Below, in pieces: positions 51,428 through 60,637 of a stretch of 64,000 nucleotides of DNA. The stretch's first letter is position 1. Each line of letters begins with the position of its first letter. A model generated the notes under the pieces. The model was not told where the DNA came from. It ran no database searches and saw only the letters and a list, made by a program, of their open reading frames with translations. A program made the position numbers and the translations under genes. This stretch comes from Nitrosopelagicus sp964511265 (GTDB lineage: Archaea > Thermoproteota > Nitrososphaeria > Nitrososphaerales > Nitrosopumilaceae), in contig CAZEES010000002.1 in assembly GCA_964511265.1 (NCBI GenBank), forward strand, positions 1-64,000. Reading direction: 5' to 3'.

Positions 51428-53502
51428 ACTATATTATAATGACCAGGTTTTGACTCATAAATAGATGAGTCTCTTGCCATTTTTCGAATAAAGTTTTTGG
51501 CCTCTTCTTCAGTAAACTTTTCAGTCTTTGCTAATTCTTCTACCAATTGTTTTTCTTCTACAGGAGATTTGTGTTCACCTTCAAGTGATTTCATTATATC
51601 CATGAACAATTGCATTTTTGATACTTCACTTCGTGGTCTTCCTTGTAATACACCAAGATCTACCTTTCCAGTATTCACATCTATTCCAGCAACTTCAAAC
51701 ATAGTTTGTAATAGATCAATTGCACGTTGTGCATCATCACTATCAACTTGATTTTTCATTAGTAGACGTGCTCTTGCAGTAGCCAATCTAATCAAGCCCT
51801 CCAGTTGTCTTGGAGTCACAGTAATCATTTCTTCAGCCTCAACATTTCTCATTTTCATGTAATAATCAAGAATTTTTTCTTCAGCCTCTTTCGTTAATAC
51901 GGGATTAATTCTTTTTACATATGCCAAATATTTGGTTAATGTTTCAGAATCAATTTGAGATTTTTTATCAATCCCAGTCGGAGTATGAAGATTAATTATA
52001 TGTTGAGCAATTTGTGTGTCTCTTTCTTTTGATGGTTTATCACGAACTACAAAAATTAAATCAAAACGAGTTAGTAATGGAACTGGGAGGTTTACATTTT
52101 CGGTGATATTTTTGAAAGGATCATATTTTCCATACATTGGGTTAGCAGCTGCAAGGATAGAGGTTCGAGCATTTAATGTTGCAACAATTCCTCCTTTCGA
52201 AATACTAGCTGTTTGTTGTTCCATAACTTCATGTAATGCGCTTCTATCTTCAGCTTTCATTTTATCAAATTCATCAATACATACTAGTCCCTGATCACCA
52301 AGTACTGTTGCACCTGCTTCTAACATGAAAATTCCATTTGTATCTCTAACAACTGCAGCTGTTAAACCAGCAGCAGTAGAGCCTCTTCCAGAAGTATACA
52401 AACCACGAGGAGCAACTCTAACACAGAATTTCAACATCTCACTTTTTGCAGTGCCAGGATCACCAACCAAGAATACATTGATGTCACCCCTAATCTTACT
52501 ACCATCTTCTAATTCCCTTTGTGTTGAACCAGCCATAAGCAACAAAATAGATTCTTTAATTGTTTCATGCCCTGTGATATGAGGAGCATACGAATCAATC
52601 AATTGCTGATACAAATCAGGACTTTTGGATAATGATTTGATCATTTTTTCATCTTCAGAAGAAATTTCTTCTCGTTGTATTTTTCGCGATTTTTTATCTT
52701 TTTTACTGCTTAAAAATTCAACATTATTTCCATCTAATCTTAATCTATACAAAGGACTGCTTGTTTTTGAAACACCACTCATTTTTTCCTGTTCAATTCT
52801 TACAATTCCTGTCAGAACAACTCTGTCACCAGGTCTTGCATTATCCACTAAATCTTGTTTGACAGTCACATCAAGATAGTGAGGTAGCTGTCCAGGTGGA
52901 AGATCTTCAGGTAGTTCTTGTAAACGCACAAATTGTACATCAATGAAACGGCTTGATTCAGGCTCAACTCCAAGCTCTCGGTGAGTACATTTTGGATTTG
53001 AACATTGTACTGGGGAGGTTAAAGATAAACCATGTCCAAGAATTACATCGGTTCTATGCTTTTCGGGGCAAACAAAAACTAATTCTTTTGCAAGGGGTTT
53101 TACTTCAGATGCTCTTAACACCATTCCAGATACGCTGGTTATTTTTCCAATAACTTCGGCATTAATTTGACGTAAACTTCGTTGAACAGGATAATTTGCA
53201 ATTCTTGCTCGTATTTCATGTTCAATCTTTTTTGCATATTTTGGAAAACGTTCTTGTAAAATTTCTTTGATCGCTCTTGAAAATGCTTCTAAAATTGAAT
53301 CCGGATTTTCACCAAATACAGACTCGATATCAGGATGTAGTACAAGATCGTTATAATCAACATTAATGAATTTGGATTTTGTTGGCATCATGTTGTCTAT
53401 ATCATCAACATATCGGAAATTCCCTTTTTCGTCTTTAAACTCAAGTAAAAATGCTTTTACATATCCAGACAATGCAGATTCAGTTTGCGTTTCAAGCGTC
53501 AT
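51424..53502 (-). CDS. mcm: Replicative helicase MCM
   Basis: The replication fork 3'-5' helicase, 692 residues. N-terminal OB domain with a zinc-binding pattern (CPEKH ... CSNPKC), then AAA+ with Walker A GDPGTAKS, Walker B VCIDEFDKM and the LTRFDLIF arginine-finger region; C-terminal winged helix. No intein or insertion. The gene overlaps GINS and Hel308 by 4 bp each. Confidence 0.96.
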   Translation of the reverse strand: MTLETQTESALSGYVKAFLLEFKDEKGNFRYVDDIDNMMPTKSKFINVDYNDLVLHPDIESVFGENPDSILEAFSRAIKEILQERFPKYAKKIEHEIRARIANYPVQRSLRQINAEVIGKITSVSGMVLRASEVKPLAKELVFVCPEKHRTDVILGHGLSLTSPVQCSNPKCTHRELGVEPESSRFIDVQFVRLQELPEDLPPGQLPHYLDVTVKQDLVDNARPGDRVVLTGIVRIEQEKMSGVSKTSSPLYRLRLDGNNVEFLSSKKDKKSRKIQREEISSEDEKMIKSLSKSPDLYQQLIDSYAPHITGHETIKESILLLMAGSTQRELEDGSKIRGDINVFLVGDPGTAKSEMLKFCVRVAPRGLYTSGRGSTAAGLTAAVVRDTNGIFMLEAGATVLGDQGLVCIDEFDKMKAEDRSALHEVMEQQTASISKGGIVATLNARTSILAAANPMYGKYDPFKNITENVNLPVPLLTRFDLIFVVRDKPSKERDTQIAQHIINLHTPTGIDKKSQIDSETLTKYLAYVKRINPVLTKEAEEKILDYYMKMRNVEAEEMITVTPRQLEGLIRLATARARLLMKNQVDSDDAQRAIDLLQTMFEVAGIDVNTGKVDLGVLQGRPRSEVSKMQLFMDIMKSLEGEHKSPVEEKQLVEELAKTEKFTEEEAKNFIRKMARDSSIYESKPGHYNIV

Positions 53503-54014
53503 TTCTTTTCACCCAATATTTGTTTTTTAAACGCAAGACTAGCATTATGTATCTGGTTATAATATACTTCTTCTTCTACACTAAGTTTTGACGAAAGGTC
53601 AGATGTGAGCTTTGAAGAGTCAGCTAATCTAACTATTTTACCCTGTCTGATTCTAACTAGTTGATTTAACATACTTTCTACTTTATCAAAGTCAGCAGTC
53701 TCAAGTTTTTTCATATATGCATTAAGTTTAATGTAAAAATGCTTGTCTAATGTTGCAAGTGAATCTTCATCTGCAATGTCTTCTTTTACTTTTGCTTGTT
53801 TTAGTTCTTTAACCATATCTTGATCATGGACAATAACATGTTTTTCAGATTCTAAGATATCTGCAACCCATCTAGGAATATTCATCATTTCATTTTCTTT
53901 TCCTTCTATCTGTACTCCAGATACATCCATTTTTAGATCATGCTTGAATTCGACTTTGACATCTTCTAGACCAAATCCTATCGAATGGGCTTTGATTACA
54001 TCTTCTAATTCCAA
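53499..54014 (-). CDS. GINS complex subunit (Gins23-like)
   Basis: 171 residues. A short N-terminal B-like domain with NIPRWVADIL (as in Psf3/Gins23) precedes the helical A domain that ends RIRQGKIVRLA. This B-A order is that of Gins23; I did not find a second GINS subunit in the window. GINS activates MCM in the CMG helicase, which fits its place at the head of the mcm operon. Confidence 0.82.
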   Translation of the reverse strand: MELEDVIKAHSIGFGLEDVKVEFKHDLKMDVSGVQIEGKENEMMNIPRWVADILESEKHVIVHDQDMVKELKQAKVKEDIADEDSLATLDKHFYIKLNAYMKKLETADFDKVESMLNQLVRIRQGKIVRLADSSKLTSDLSSKLSVEEEVYYNQIHNASLAFKKQILGEKK

Positions 54015-54132
54015 TATTGATCAGACACCTTTCCGGGATTTATGGACAGCGATCGATCAATTTTCTCAACAATTAGCTTTGATCATTTGATCCTTCTAGG
54101 CATTTATTAATAAGAAAATGCTGTTTGCATCT

Positions 54133-55089
54133 ATGACAATTTCAGATATTATGTGGGTTGAGAAGTACAGACCAAAAAAGATCTCAGAACTAGTTAACCA
54201 AAAAGACATCAAAGGGAGTCTTTTGGCATTACTCAAGAATCAAGAAGAGATGCCCCATTTGTTATTCTCAGGATCAGCAGGAGTTGGAAAAACTACCATG
54301 GCATTATGCATTTCCCAAGAGATTTTGGGAGATAAATGGAAAAACTACACATTAGAACTGAATGCGTCAGATGAAAGAGGGATAAACATGGTAAGAGAAC
54401 GAGTGAAAAAGTTCTCTAGATTTGCAGGGCTAGATACAGAGATTCCATTTAAAATAATAATTTTAGACGAGGCTGATGAAATGACTTCAGATGCTCAAAC
54501 AGCACTTCGAAGAATTATAGAAGATACGGCAAAATTTTGTAGATTTATTTTGATTGCAAATAACATATCAAAGATTATCAATCCAATTCAGAGTAGATGT
54601 GCCGTTTTCAAGTTTTCACAGATTGATGAAAAAGAAATCACTACACATCTAAAGACTGTGCTAAAAAAAGAGAAAGGTAAGGCTGATGAAAAAGGTCTAA
54701 TAGAGATTGCAAATTATGCTGAAGGAGATTTAAGACACGCAATCAATCTACTTCAAACTGCTGCAAGTATGGGAGAGATTACTCAAGACAGTGTAAAGGC
54801 TGCTGCAGGATTAACAAAAACAAATGATGTGGATGATGTTTTGAAGTTAGCTGTTTCGGGAAAAATTCAGGATTCCAGAAATAAAATGATCGAGTTGGTC
54901 AAGGTTTATGGAATGTCAGAATCAGACTTTCTAAAATATATCAATCAAGCATTGTTTTCTGCGAAATATGATAACTTGGAAGAGCTATCACAGATCATAG
55001 CAAAATATGATTATAGAATTTTAGTTGGCTCAAACCCGGAGATTCAATTATCAGCAATGCTCGCGGAACTAGGGAAATTTTCTAAATAA
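54133..55089 (+). CDS. rfcS: Replication factor C small subunit
   Basis: 318 residues. WVEKYRPKKISELVNQ (RFC box), Walker A GSAGVGKTT, Walker B IILDEADEMT, and the SRC motif QSRCAVF are present. Start ATG 54133 is preferred over 54118: a TATA-like tttatta is centred 27 bp upstream. It is divergent from GINS-MCM, placing three replication functions in one block. Confidence 0.95.
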   Translation: MTISDIMWVEKYRPKKISELVNQKDIKGSLLALLKNQEEMPHLLFSGSAGVGKTTMALCISQEILGDKWKNYTLELNASDERGINMVRERVKKFSRFAGLDTEIPFKIIILDEADEMTSDAQTALRRIIEDTAKFCRFILIANNISKIINPIQSRCAVFKFSQIDEKEITTHLKTVLKKEKGKADEKGLIEIANYAEGDLRHAINLLQTAASMGEITQDSVKAAAGLTKTNDVDDVLKLAVSGKIQDSRNKMIELVKVYGMSESDFLKYINQALFSAKYDNLEELSQIIAKYDYRILVGSNPEIQLSAMLAELGKFSK

Positions 55090-55092
55090 TTA

Positions 55093-55383
55093 TTAAAAAC
55101 CCTCTGGTGGTTTTTGGACAAATACATTACAAACCAATACATCAGTCTTTTCATCTCTATATTGAACATTACAAGAGACAAATTTTCCTTTCAAAGCTCG
55201 TTCTAATTCTTCTTGAGTTGTTTCCCTATATTCAGGATTATCAGGATTGTCAATTTTAGAAATCATAATTTTCTCTATTCGGCCGTATTGTTCCTGATTA
55301 TCTTTTCTATAATGGGTTATATCTAATTCAAACGCATTACCAGAAATGCAACGAATAACAGGACCACCGATTCCATCTCCCAT
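55093..55383 (-). CDS. Uncharacterized small protein
   Basis: 96 residues, mostly beta-strand by composition, with single cysteines in RCISG, SCNVQ and VCNVF. No signal, membrane helix or recognised domain. Convergent with rfcS, 3 bp apart. Confidence 0.6.
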   Translation of the reverse strand: MGDGIGGPVIRCISGNAFELDITHYRKDNQEQYGRIEKIMISKIDNPDNPEYRETTQEELERALKGKFVSCNVQYRDEKTDVLVCNVFVQKPPEGF

Positions 55384-55465
55384 GAATAATTATAGAAGTG
55401 ACAGAATATAAATTTCAAAAAATTCAAATGTTAAAACAAAATGCGGATAATTAGAGTATACAAAA

Positions 55466-56047
55466 ATGAATAAAAAACGTAGATTTATGGAGCGGTATAT
55501 TATCCATTTAAAAAATAATGGATACGTATCAAAAGATGCACGTGGAATTGATGAAAAGGCAAGAAAACTTGCATCAAGTATAGATTGTTCGATACAATTG
55601 GTTCGTATAGCACGAAAATTTGTTGAGTTGGATCTTTTTGTACAAGAGAAAAATCGTGATGAGTTAATCAAGAAATTAGAGCCTATTGGAATTCTAGACA
55701 ATATCAAACATGTAACTGAAGAAGAAATAATCAAAGAAGATGGAATACAAAATGGAATCTTTTATTTCAATAATGAAAGATTTTGGGAAAGTCATGAAGC
55801 ATTTGAAGGAGTATGGAAACAATGTAAAGGACAAGAAAAACAAACGGTGCAAGGAATAATTTTGCTAGCAGTAGCGTTTGGGCATGCACAAAGAAATGAA
55901 AATAGTACGGGAATTGGGATGCTAAAACGGGTGTTGGAAAAAATAGAAGATTCCGATCAGAAATATCATTCAATTGATATAGAGAGAATTAGAAAGAAAT
56001 CAATTAAAATGCAAAAACAAAATAAATTATCTCTTTTTCAAATCTAA
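55466..56047 (+). CDS. DUF309 protein with N-terminal extension
   Basis: 193 residues. The DUF309 core is at about 90-160: FYFNNERFWESHEAFEGVWK and GIILLAVAFGHAQRN. Residues 1-85 are an extra helical/basic region. DUF309 members are of unknown function. It overlaps the convergent zinc-ribbon gene by 21 bp. Confidence 0.8.
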   Translation: MNKKRRFMERYIIHLKNNGYVSKDARGIDEKARKLASSIDCSIQLVRIARKFVELDLFVQEKNRDELIKKLEPIGILDNIKHVTEEEIIKEDGIQNGIFYFNNERFWESHEAFEGVWKQCKGQEKQTVQGIILLAVAFGHAQRNENSTGIGMLKRVLEKIEDSDQKYHSIDIERIRKKSIKMQKQNKLSLFQI

Positions 56048-56269
56048 TATTCTTTTTTCATCCCGACATTTTCCACAGAGATATGTTTTTTGAAAGTTTT
56101 CTAATTCGGTTTTAAAGTCAGCAGTATTATAGAATTTTTCAGATGCTTGTAATCCACCAGGAACCTTTTTTCTACAATTCGAACAAGAAATATCTATATT
56201 GAATTTTATACGTTTTTCATTTTCATTAATTTTTCCAATTATCATATTTGATTTTGAATGGTTTGGCAT
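56027..56269 (-). CDS. Small zinc-ribbon protein
   Basis: 80 residues from ATG 56269. Two CxxC pairs, CSNC and CGKC, about 35 residues apart. The longer start would run into tRNA-Ser, so ATG 56269 is chosen. Family unknown. Confidence 0.7.
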   Translation of the reverse strand: MPNHSKSNMIIGKINENEKRIKFNIDISCSNCRKKVPGGLQASEKFYNTADFKTELENFQKTYLCGKCRDEKRILDLKKR

Positions 56270-56282
56270 ATAAAAAATAAAA

Positions 56283-56366
56283 CGCAGAGAGAGGGATTTG
56301 AACCCCCGCGTTCTTGCGAACACAGGCTCTCAAGGCCCGCGCCCTACCAGGCTAGGCGACCTCTGC
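56283..56366 (-). tRNA. tRNA-Ser (UGA)
   Basis: 84 nt with a long variable arm closed by GTTC/GAAC. Acceptor GCAGAGG/TCTCTGC, anticodon stem CGGGC/GCCTG with loop CTTGAGA giving TGA. Discriminator G fits Ser and argues against Leu. CCA is not encoded. Confidence 0.92.
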
Positions 56367-56448
56367 AAGTTTTGATGAAATTTACTGGTTAAAATTTGTT
56401 CAGCATGAAAAATTGTAATGAAAAATAAAGAAAATGATTAGAGTTTTT

Positions 56449-56988
56449 CTAATCGTGTGCGTGTGGATTTACCGAACCAGAGGCCATTGCTTCGCCTGAA
56501 CCACCATCTGCGACTTCATGATGAGTCATAAATGATTGTTCAATTATGATTGCGTGTGTTGGACATGCTTCTTGACAAGCCATACAATTTGTACAATCAT
56601 GTTCTCTGATTGGCATTGATTTATCTGTGTAATCTAGTCGTTCGTCTTGTTCAGTTAAACCTGTACCGTCAAAAGTTGCACCGTTTACATCTTTTGCTTC
56701 TATATCTTGTTCAGTTTTAAACCACTGGAAAGTTTGGACAGGACAGACACTCATACAAGAGCCTGCAGCTATACAATCATCCCAATCAACTGCTACTGTA
56801 GTGCCATGAATTCCTAGTGGAACTTGTTTGAGACCACGTTCTTCATATGCTGCTTTCACATCATCGTTTGAAAATGCTTCACCGTCAGATTTTCCGTTAC
56901 CCCAGATGAAGTGTTTATTTTCACCGTCAGAGTGGGAAGTGCGTCCAACGACTTCTAGATTCTCTGGAAACTGTTCGTCAATTGCCAT
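56449..56988 (-). CDS. Sulfolobus-type (zinc/7Fe-like) ferredoxin with Ala at the variable ligand
   Basis: 179 residues. Cluster I motif is C72-x2-A75-x2-C78-x3-C82-P; cluster II is C132, C135, C138, C142. LGIHGTTVAVDWDDC and VCPVQTFQW match archaeal zinc-containing ferredoxins. Where those have Asp (CxxD), this one has Ala, so cluster I is likely [3Fe-4S] only. N-terminal histidines (H19, H26) may contribute to a zinc site. C-terminal NPHAHD tail. It is the second member of a tandem pair. Confidence 0.9.
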   Translation of the reverse strand: MAIDEQFPENLEVVGRTSHSDGENKHFIWGNGKSDGEAFSNDDVKAAYEERGLKQVPLGIHGTTVAVDWDDCIAAGSCMSVCPVQTFQWFKTEQDIEAKDVNGATFDGTGLTEQDERLDYTDKSMPIREHDCTNCMACQEACPTHAIIIEQSFMTHHEVADGGSGEAMASGSVNPHAHD

Positions 56989-57073
56989 GCTGGAAATTTT
57001 TCCAGATTATATTTAAAGCTAACAATCACAGCATACACTAACCGATCTAAATGAAAGAGGAAACACAGATTTT

Positions 57074-57631
57074 CTAATCGTGCGCGTGAGGGTTTTCTGA
57101 ACCAGATTCCATTTTAACAAAAGTTCCAGCTGCTTTCTCGTGCCATTCCATGTTGGCTTGGTCAACAAGAACGGCTTGTGGAGGACAGACTGAGACACAA
57201 GCCATGCAATAAATACAGTCATGTTCTCTAATAGCATCTGCTTTATCGGTGAAATCAAGACGCTCTTCTTTTTCAGTAGAGCCTTCACCTTTCCAGTCAG
57301 ATGTATCATTAACTGCATCAATGCCGGAGATGTCTTTATCGGTTCTATACCATTGGAAAACTTGTACTGGACATGCTTCGATACAAGCACCATCAGCAAC
57401 ACAAACATCCCAATCATTTGCCACCATGGTACCAGTAATTCCAAGTTTTTCCATTTTTTCGCCGTGTTTTTCATAATCGGCTAAAACCTGTTCGTTCTTG
57501 GAAGCATCCCATTCATTTTGACCTTCACCTACTTGCGATGGCCAAACCCAATGAAAGTTACCAGATGGACCATCGATAATTTTACCGATGGGTTTTTTGT
57601 CGCCATGACAAAAGTCTTCATTAATTGGCAT
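57074..57631 (-). CDS. Sulfolobus-type (zinc/7Fe-like) ferredoxin with Asp at the variable ligand
   Basis: 185 residues. Cluster I motif is C77-x2-D80-x2-C83-x3-C87-P; cluster II is C139, C142, C145, C149. The whole segment GITGTMVANDWDVCVADGA parallels zfx-type ferredoxins. It has the same NPHAHD tail as its neighbour. Probably a soluble electron carrier for 2-oxoacid oxidoreductases, FNR reductases or complex I (inference). Confidence 0.92.
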   Translation of the reverse strand: MPINEDFCHGDKKPIGKIIDGPSGNFHWVWPSQVGEGQNEWDASKNEQVLADYEKHGEKMEKLGITGTMVANDWDVCVADGACIEACPVQVFQWYRTDKDISGIDAVNDTSDWKGEGSTEKEERLDFTDKADAIREHDCIYCMACVSVCPPQAVLVDQANMEWHEKAAGTFVKMESGSENPHAHD

Positions 57632-57766
57632 AAATCAGATAATTCTAGATATTATTTAAAATTAAAGAAAATTAGTAAGCACTAACAGTATAAAATACCA
57701 TTAAATTTGATAAAATGTCATTTTTAGCCATATCTACGTTCATATCTTTTGAAAATAATTCACAAC

Positions 57767-58432
57767 ATGGACATTATCAAATACGATATTTACAGTGGTC
57801 CAAATATTGGGATTTATAGTACGGTAAATGATGAATTTGTGTTTTTACCAAGAGGCTTTGCAGATGGAAAATCTGAAAAATTATCTGAATATTTAGAAGT
57901 AAAACCATTAGAGATATCAGTTGCAAGTGCAAGAGTGTTGGGAATTTTGATGGTGGTGAATAATCATGGCATACTTTTACCAAGTACATGTTCAGAGGGA
58001 GAATTTGAACATATTAAGAAAAGTACGGATCTTAATGTAGAAATTCTAGATGTGAAAAATAATGCACTTGGAAACATGATGAGTGTTAATGACAAAGGTG
58101 GAATTGTTTCACCTTTAATCCCAAAAGAAGATTTACAGAAAATACAGGATGTGTTAGATATAGAAGCTATACAGTTTAAGATTGCAGGATTTCAACAGGT
58201 AGGTGCAGTTATGGTTACATCAGAAAAAGGAACAGTAGTTCATCCAGAAACTGACGAAGAGGATATGAAAACCATAAATAATTTACTAGGAGGAAATATT
58301 GAAGCTGCAACAATTAATGGTGGAATACCATTTGTGTCATCTGGAATATTAGCAAATAACAATACAGTAGTGGTGGGTTCATTAACAAATGGACCAGAAA
58401 TAATGATGCTAACTAGAGCATTTTTAGATTAG
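57767..58432 (+). CDS. aif6: Translation initiation factor 6
   Basis: An anti-association factor of the large ribosomal subunit with pentein-fold repeats. The opening YSGPNIGIYSTVND and recurring strand-helix units (e.g. GILMVVNNHGILLPSTCSE) are typical of a/eIF6. Start ATG 57767 (MDIIKYD) is preferred over the ATG 18 bp upstream. It overlaps convergent hisS by 9 bp. Confidence 0.93.
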   Translation: MDIIKYDIYSGPNIGIYSTVNDEFVFLPRGFADGKSEKLSEYLEVKPLEISVASARVLGILMVVNNHGILLPSTCSEGEFEHIKKSTDLNVEILDVKNNALGNMMSVNDKGGIVSPLIPKEDLQKIQDVLDIEAIQFKIAGFQQVGAVMVTSEKGTVVHPETDEEDMKTINNLLGGNIEAATINGGIPFVSSGILANNNTVVVGSLTNGPEIMMLTRAFLD

Positions 58433-59695
58433 AATATTTTTGATATGTGTTAATAAATCAGATAATAAAATTTGTTCTTCATTTCTATCAGACATATTTC
58501 TTACAACAACCATATTTTTTGAAAATTCATCTGGACCAACAATTATAACAAATTTAGAATTTGTGGACTGTTCCATTTGTTTTTTAAGTGCTCTTCCAGA
58601 AAGATCAATGTCAGTGGGTATAGAATTTTCTCTTAGCAATGATGTAATTTTTATAGCATTTGGTTTCATCTCTTCATTCACATATAAAACAGAGACACGG
58701 TTGGCTTGTTCTTTAAATGATGAATTTTGATTTTCTAGTGCAAGTATTATTCGCTCAACACCACCTGCAACACCAGTTGCGCCCAAATCATCTCTTCCAA
58801 AAACAGATGGAAGATCATCATATCTTCCACCACCAACTAAAGCACCAATATCAAAGGTTTCATCGAATGCTTCAAAAACAATTCCAGAGTAATAATCAAG
58901 ACCTCTAACAATTCCAAAATCAATTTGAATGTTTTTTACATTACGATTCTTTAGAGATTCAAATAACATTGTCAATTCAGACCAATTTTCAAATTGAGTA
59001 ATATCTAAAGTTTTAGATATTTCTTCAGGAGTGCCTTTTAGTTTTGAGAATTCAATTATTTTTTCTAATTTTTCTTTAGGATATCCTTTTTTCTCAAATT
59101 CTGAAATAATTTCTTGTTGTGATTTTTTCTGTATTTTATCAATTGCACGAAGAATATCAGAGATAACTTGAGGATTATCAGATTCAAATATGGATGAGAT
59201 GTATGATTGAACAATTTTTCGGTGAGATATGCTTAGGATTATGTTCTCAAGACCAAGATTTGAGAAAAATTTTGATGTAAATTCTATAATTTCAGCATCA
59301 GTTTCTGTATTTTGTTTTCCAAATATTTCAATATCCCATTGATGGAAAAATCTATACCTTCCTTTTTGTGGTTCATCATATCTCCATACACCACCAAATG
59401 CAGAAATTTTTGCAGGGAGTTTCATGGATTTTTGTTCAGTTGCATAACGTGTTAAGCCAACTGTAAAATCAAATCTTAATGAAACTTCTCTGTCACCTTT
59501 ATCATTAAAAAAATAAACATCATCACGAATTGTAGGTCCACTCTTTGCTTCAATAACAGACATTAATTCAATTGAAGAAGGCTCCATTAATTCAAATCCA
59601 AATATCTCAGAGGTTGAAAGGAATTTTTCTCGGATATATTCAATTTTTTGAATTTCAGAATTTTCAAAATCTTTCATTCCTCTGGGTAGATTCAT
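58424..59695 (-). CDS. hisS: Histidyl-tRNA synthetase
   Basis: Class II synthetase of 423 residues. RYDEPQKGRYRFFHQWDIEIFG is the motif 2 region and LVGGGRYDDL the histidine-specific loop; GATGVAGGVERI is motif 3. C-terminal anticodon-binding domain with VLYVNEEMK. Attaches histidine to tRNA-His. Confidence 0.95.
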   Translation of the reverse strand: MNLPRGMKDFENSEIQKIEYIREKFLSTSEIFGFELMEPSSIELMSVIEAKSGPTIRDDVYFFNDKGDREVSLRFDFTVGLTRYATEQKSMKLPAKISAFGGVWRYDEPQKGRYRFFHQWDIEIFGKQNTETDAEIIEFTSKFFSNLGLENIILSISHRKIVQSYISSIFESDNPQVISDILRAIDKIQKKSQQEIISEFEKKGYPKEKLEKIIEFSKLKGTPEEISKTLDITQFENWSELTMLFESLKNRNVKNIQIDFGIVRGLDYYSGIVFEAFDETFDIGALVGGGRYDDLPSVFGRDDLGATGVAGGVERIILALENQNSSFKEQANRVSVLYVNEEMKPNAIKITSLLRENSIPTDIDLSGRALKKQMEQSTNSKFVIIVGPDEFSKNMVVVRNMSDRNEEQILLSDLLTHIKNILI

Positions 59696-59777
59696 TTACA
59701 AAAAAAATTGAAACAATGGATTTAGACTTTGCTATTGGGGTTGTAACTAATTAATAACAGAATATTATGGATATGGA

Positions 59778-60194
59778 ATGAGTTACAAAACATTAGAACA
59801 TGCCACAGATGCAATAATTGAGGTTACTGCAAGCAATTTGGAAGAAGCATTTCAAATAGCAGGGATTTCAGTAATAGAGACAATCTTAGATATTTCAAAA
59901 GTTGAAGAGGTGGATAGTAAAAATCTCATAGTAAGAGGAAAAGATCTGAAATACTTGTTATACAATTGGCTTGAAGAAATGATAATTTTAACAATTACAG
60001 AAGGGTTTGCAGGAAAGAAAATTCAATTAGAGATTTCAAAAGATGTAGAATACAAAATTAATGCAGAGATTAGTGGAGAATCAATAGATTTGAAGAAACA
60101 TGAGTTTAAGGTTGAAATAAAATCACCCACATTTCATGAAATGGAGATTAAAGAAGATGATAAAGTTATAATGAAATATTTACTTGATTTATAA
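59778..60194 (+). CDS. Archease
   Basis: 138 residues. EHATDAIIEV opening with the conserved metal-site aspartate, WLEEMI centre and C-terminal KHEFKVEIKSPTFHEM strand pattern identify archease. It activates the RtcB tRNA-splicing ligase. There is no rtcB in the window. Confidence 0.93.
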   Translation: MSYKTLEHATDAIIEVTASNLEEAFQIAGISVIETILDISKVEEVDSKNLIVRGKDLKYLLYNWLEEMIILTITEGFAGKKIQLEISKDVEYKINAEISGESIDLKKHEFKVEIKSPTFHEMEIKEDDKVIMKYLLDL

Positions 60195-60226
60195 TATAAT
60201 AAATATTGTAATTTAAAGAAAAGACT

Positions 60227-60637
60227 ATGGAAGATACAGAATTTGAGAAAATAAAGAAAAAACAGTTAGAGGATTTACTACAGCAACAAAATCTTAACAA
60301 AATTGTGAATGAGACTCCAGTAATAGAACTAACTTCACAGAATTTTAATCAAGAGATAAAAAATAATGATTTACTTTTAGTAGATTTTTGGGCAGAATGG
60401 TGTGGGCCTTGTAAATCAATGCATCCAATATTCACCAGAATGGCAAAAAAATACAAGCAGATCAGATTTGCAAGAGTGAATGTTGATAATGCACAAGATA
60501 TTGCAATGAAATATGGAGTTCAATCAATTCCAACATTCATCATGTTCAAAAATGCCGAAGTTGTAAATAGAATGGTTGGAGCAGTAGGAGAACCAGGCAT
60601 ACATATGATTTGTAAAAAATTTGTAGATAATCAGTAA
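60227..60637 (+). CDS. Thioredoxin with N-terminal helical extension
   Basis: 136 residues. WCGPCKSM carries C59 and C62; GVQSIPTFIMF has the cis-proline. The first 30 residues are a helical charged extension not found in ordinary thioredoxins. It overlaps aIF5B by 7 bp at its 3' end (convergent). Confidence 0.94.
   Translation: MEDTEFEKIKKKQLEDLLQQQNLNKIVNETPVIELTSQNFNQEIKNNDLLLVDFWAEWCGPCKSMHPIFTRMAKKYKQIRFARVNVDNAQDIAMKYGVQSIPTFIMFKNAEVVNRMVGAVGEPGIHMICKKFVDNQ

Noticed and set aside
54015..54117. Cluster of GATC sites between GINS and rfcS as a replication origin or sRNA
   Set aside because: Only about 100 bp, no ORB-like repeats or AT-rich unwinding element, and no convincing C/D box set with CTGA boxes.
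56283..56366. tRNA-Leu interpretation of the long-variable-arm tRNA
   Set aside because: The anticodon stem only pairs well with TGA as anticodon, and discriminator G points to serine.
57019..57474. 151-residue frame overlapping the second ferredoxin
   Set aside because: Same strand, different frame as a ferredoxin gene with eight recognisable cluster positions; no own family.
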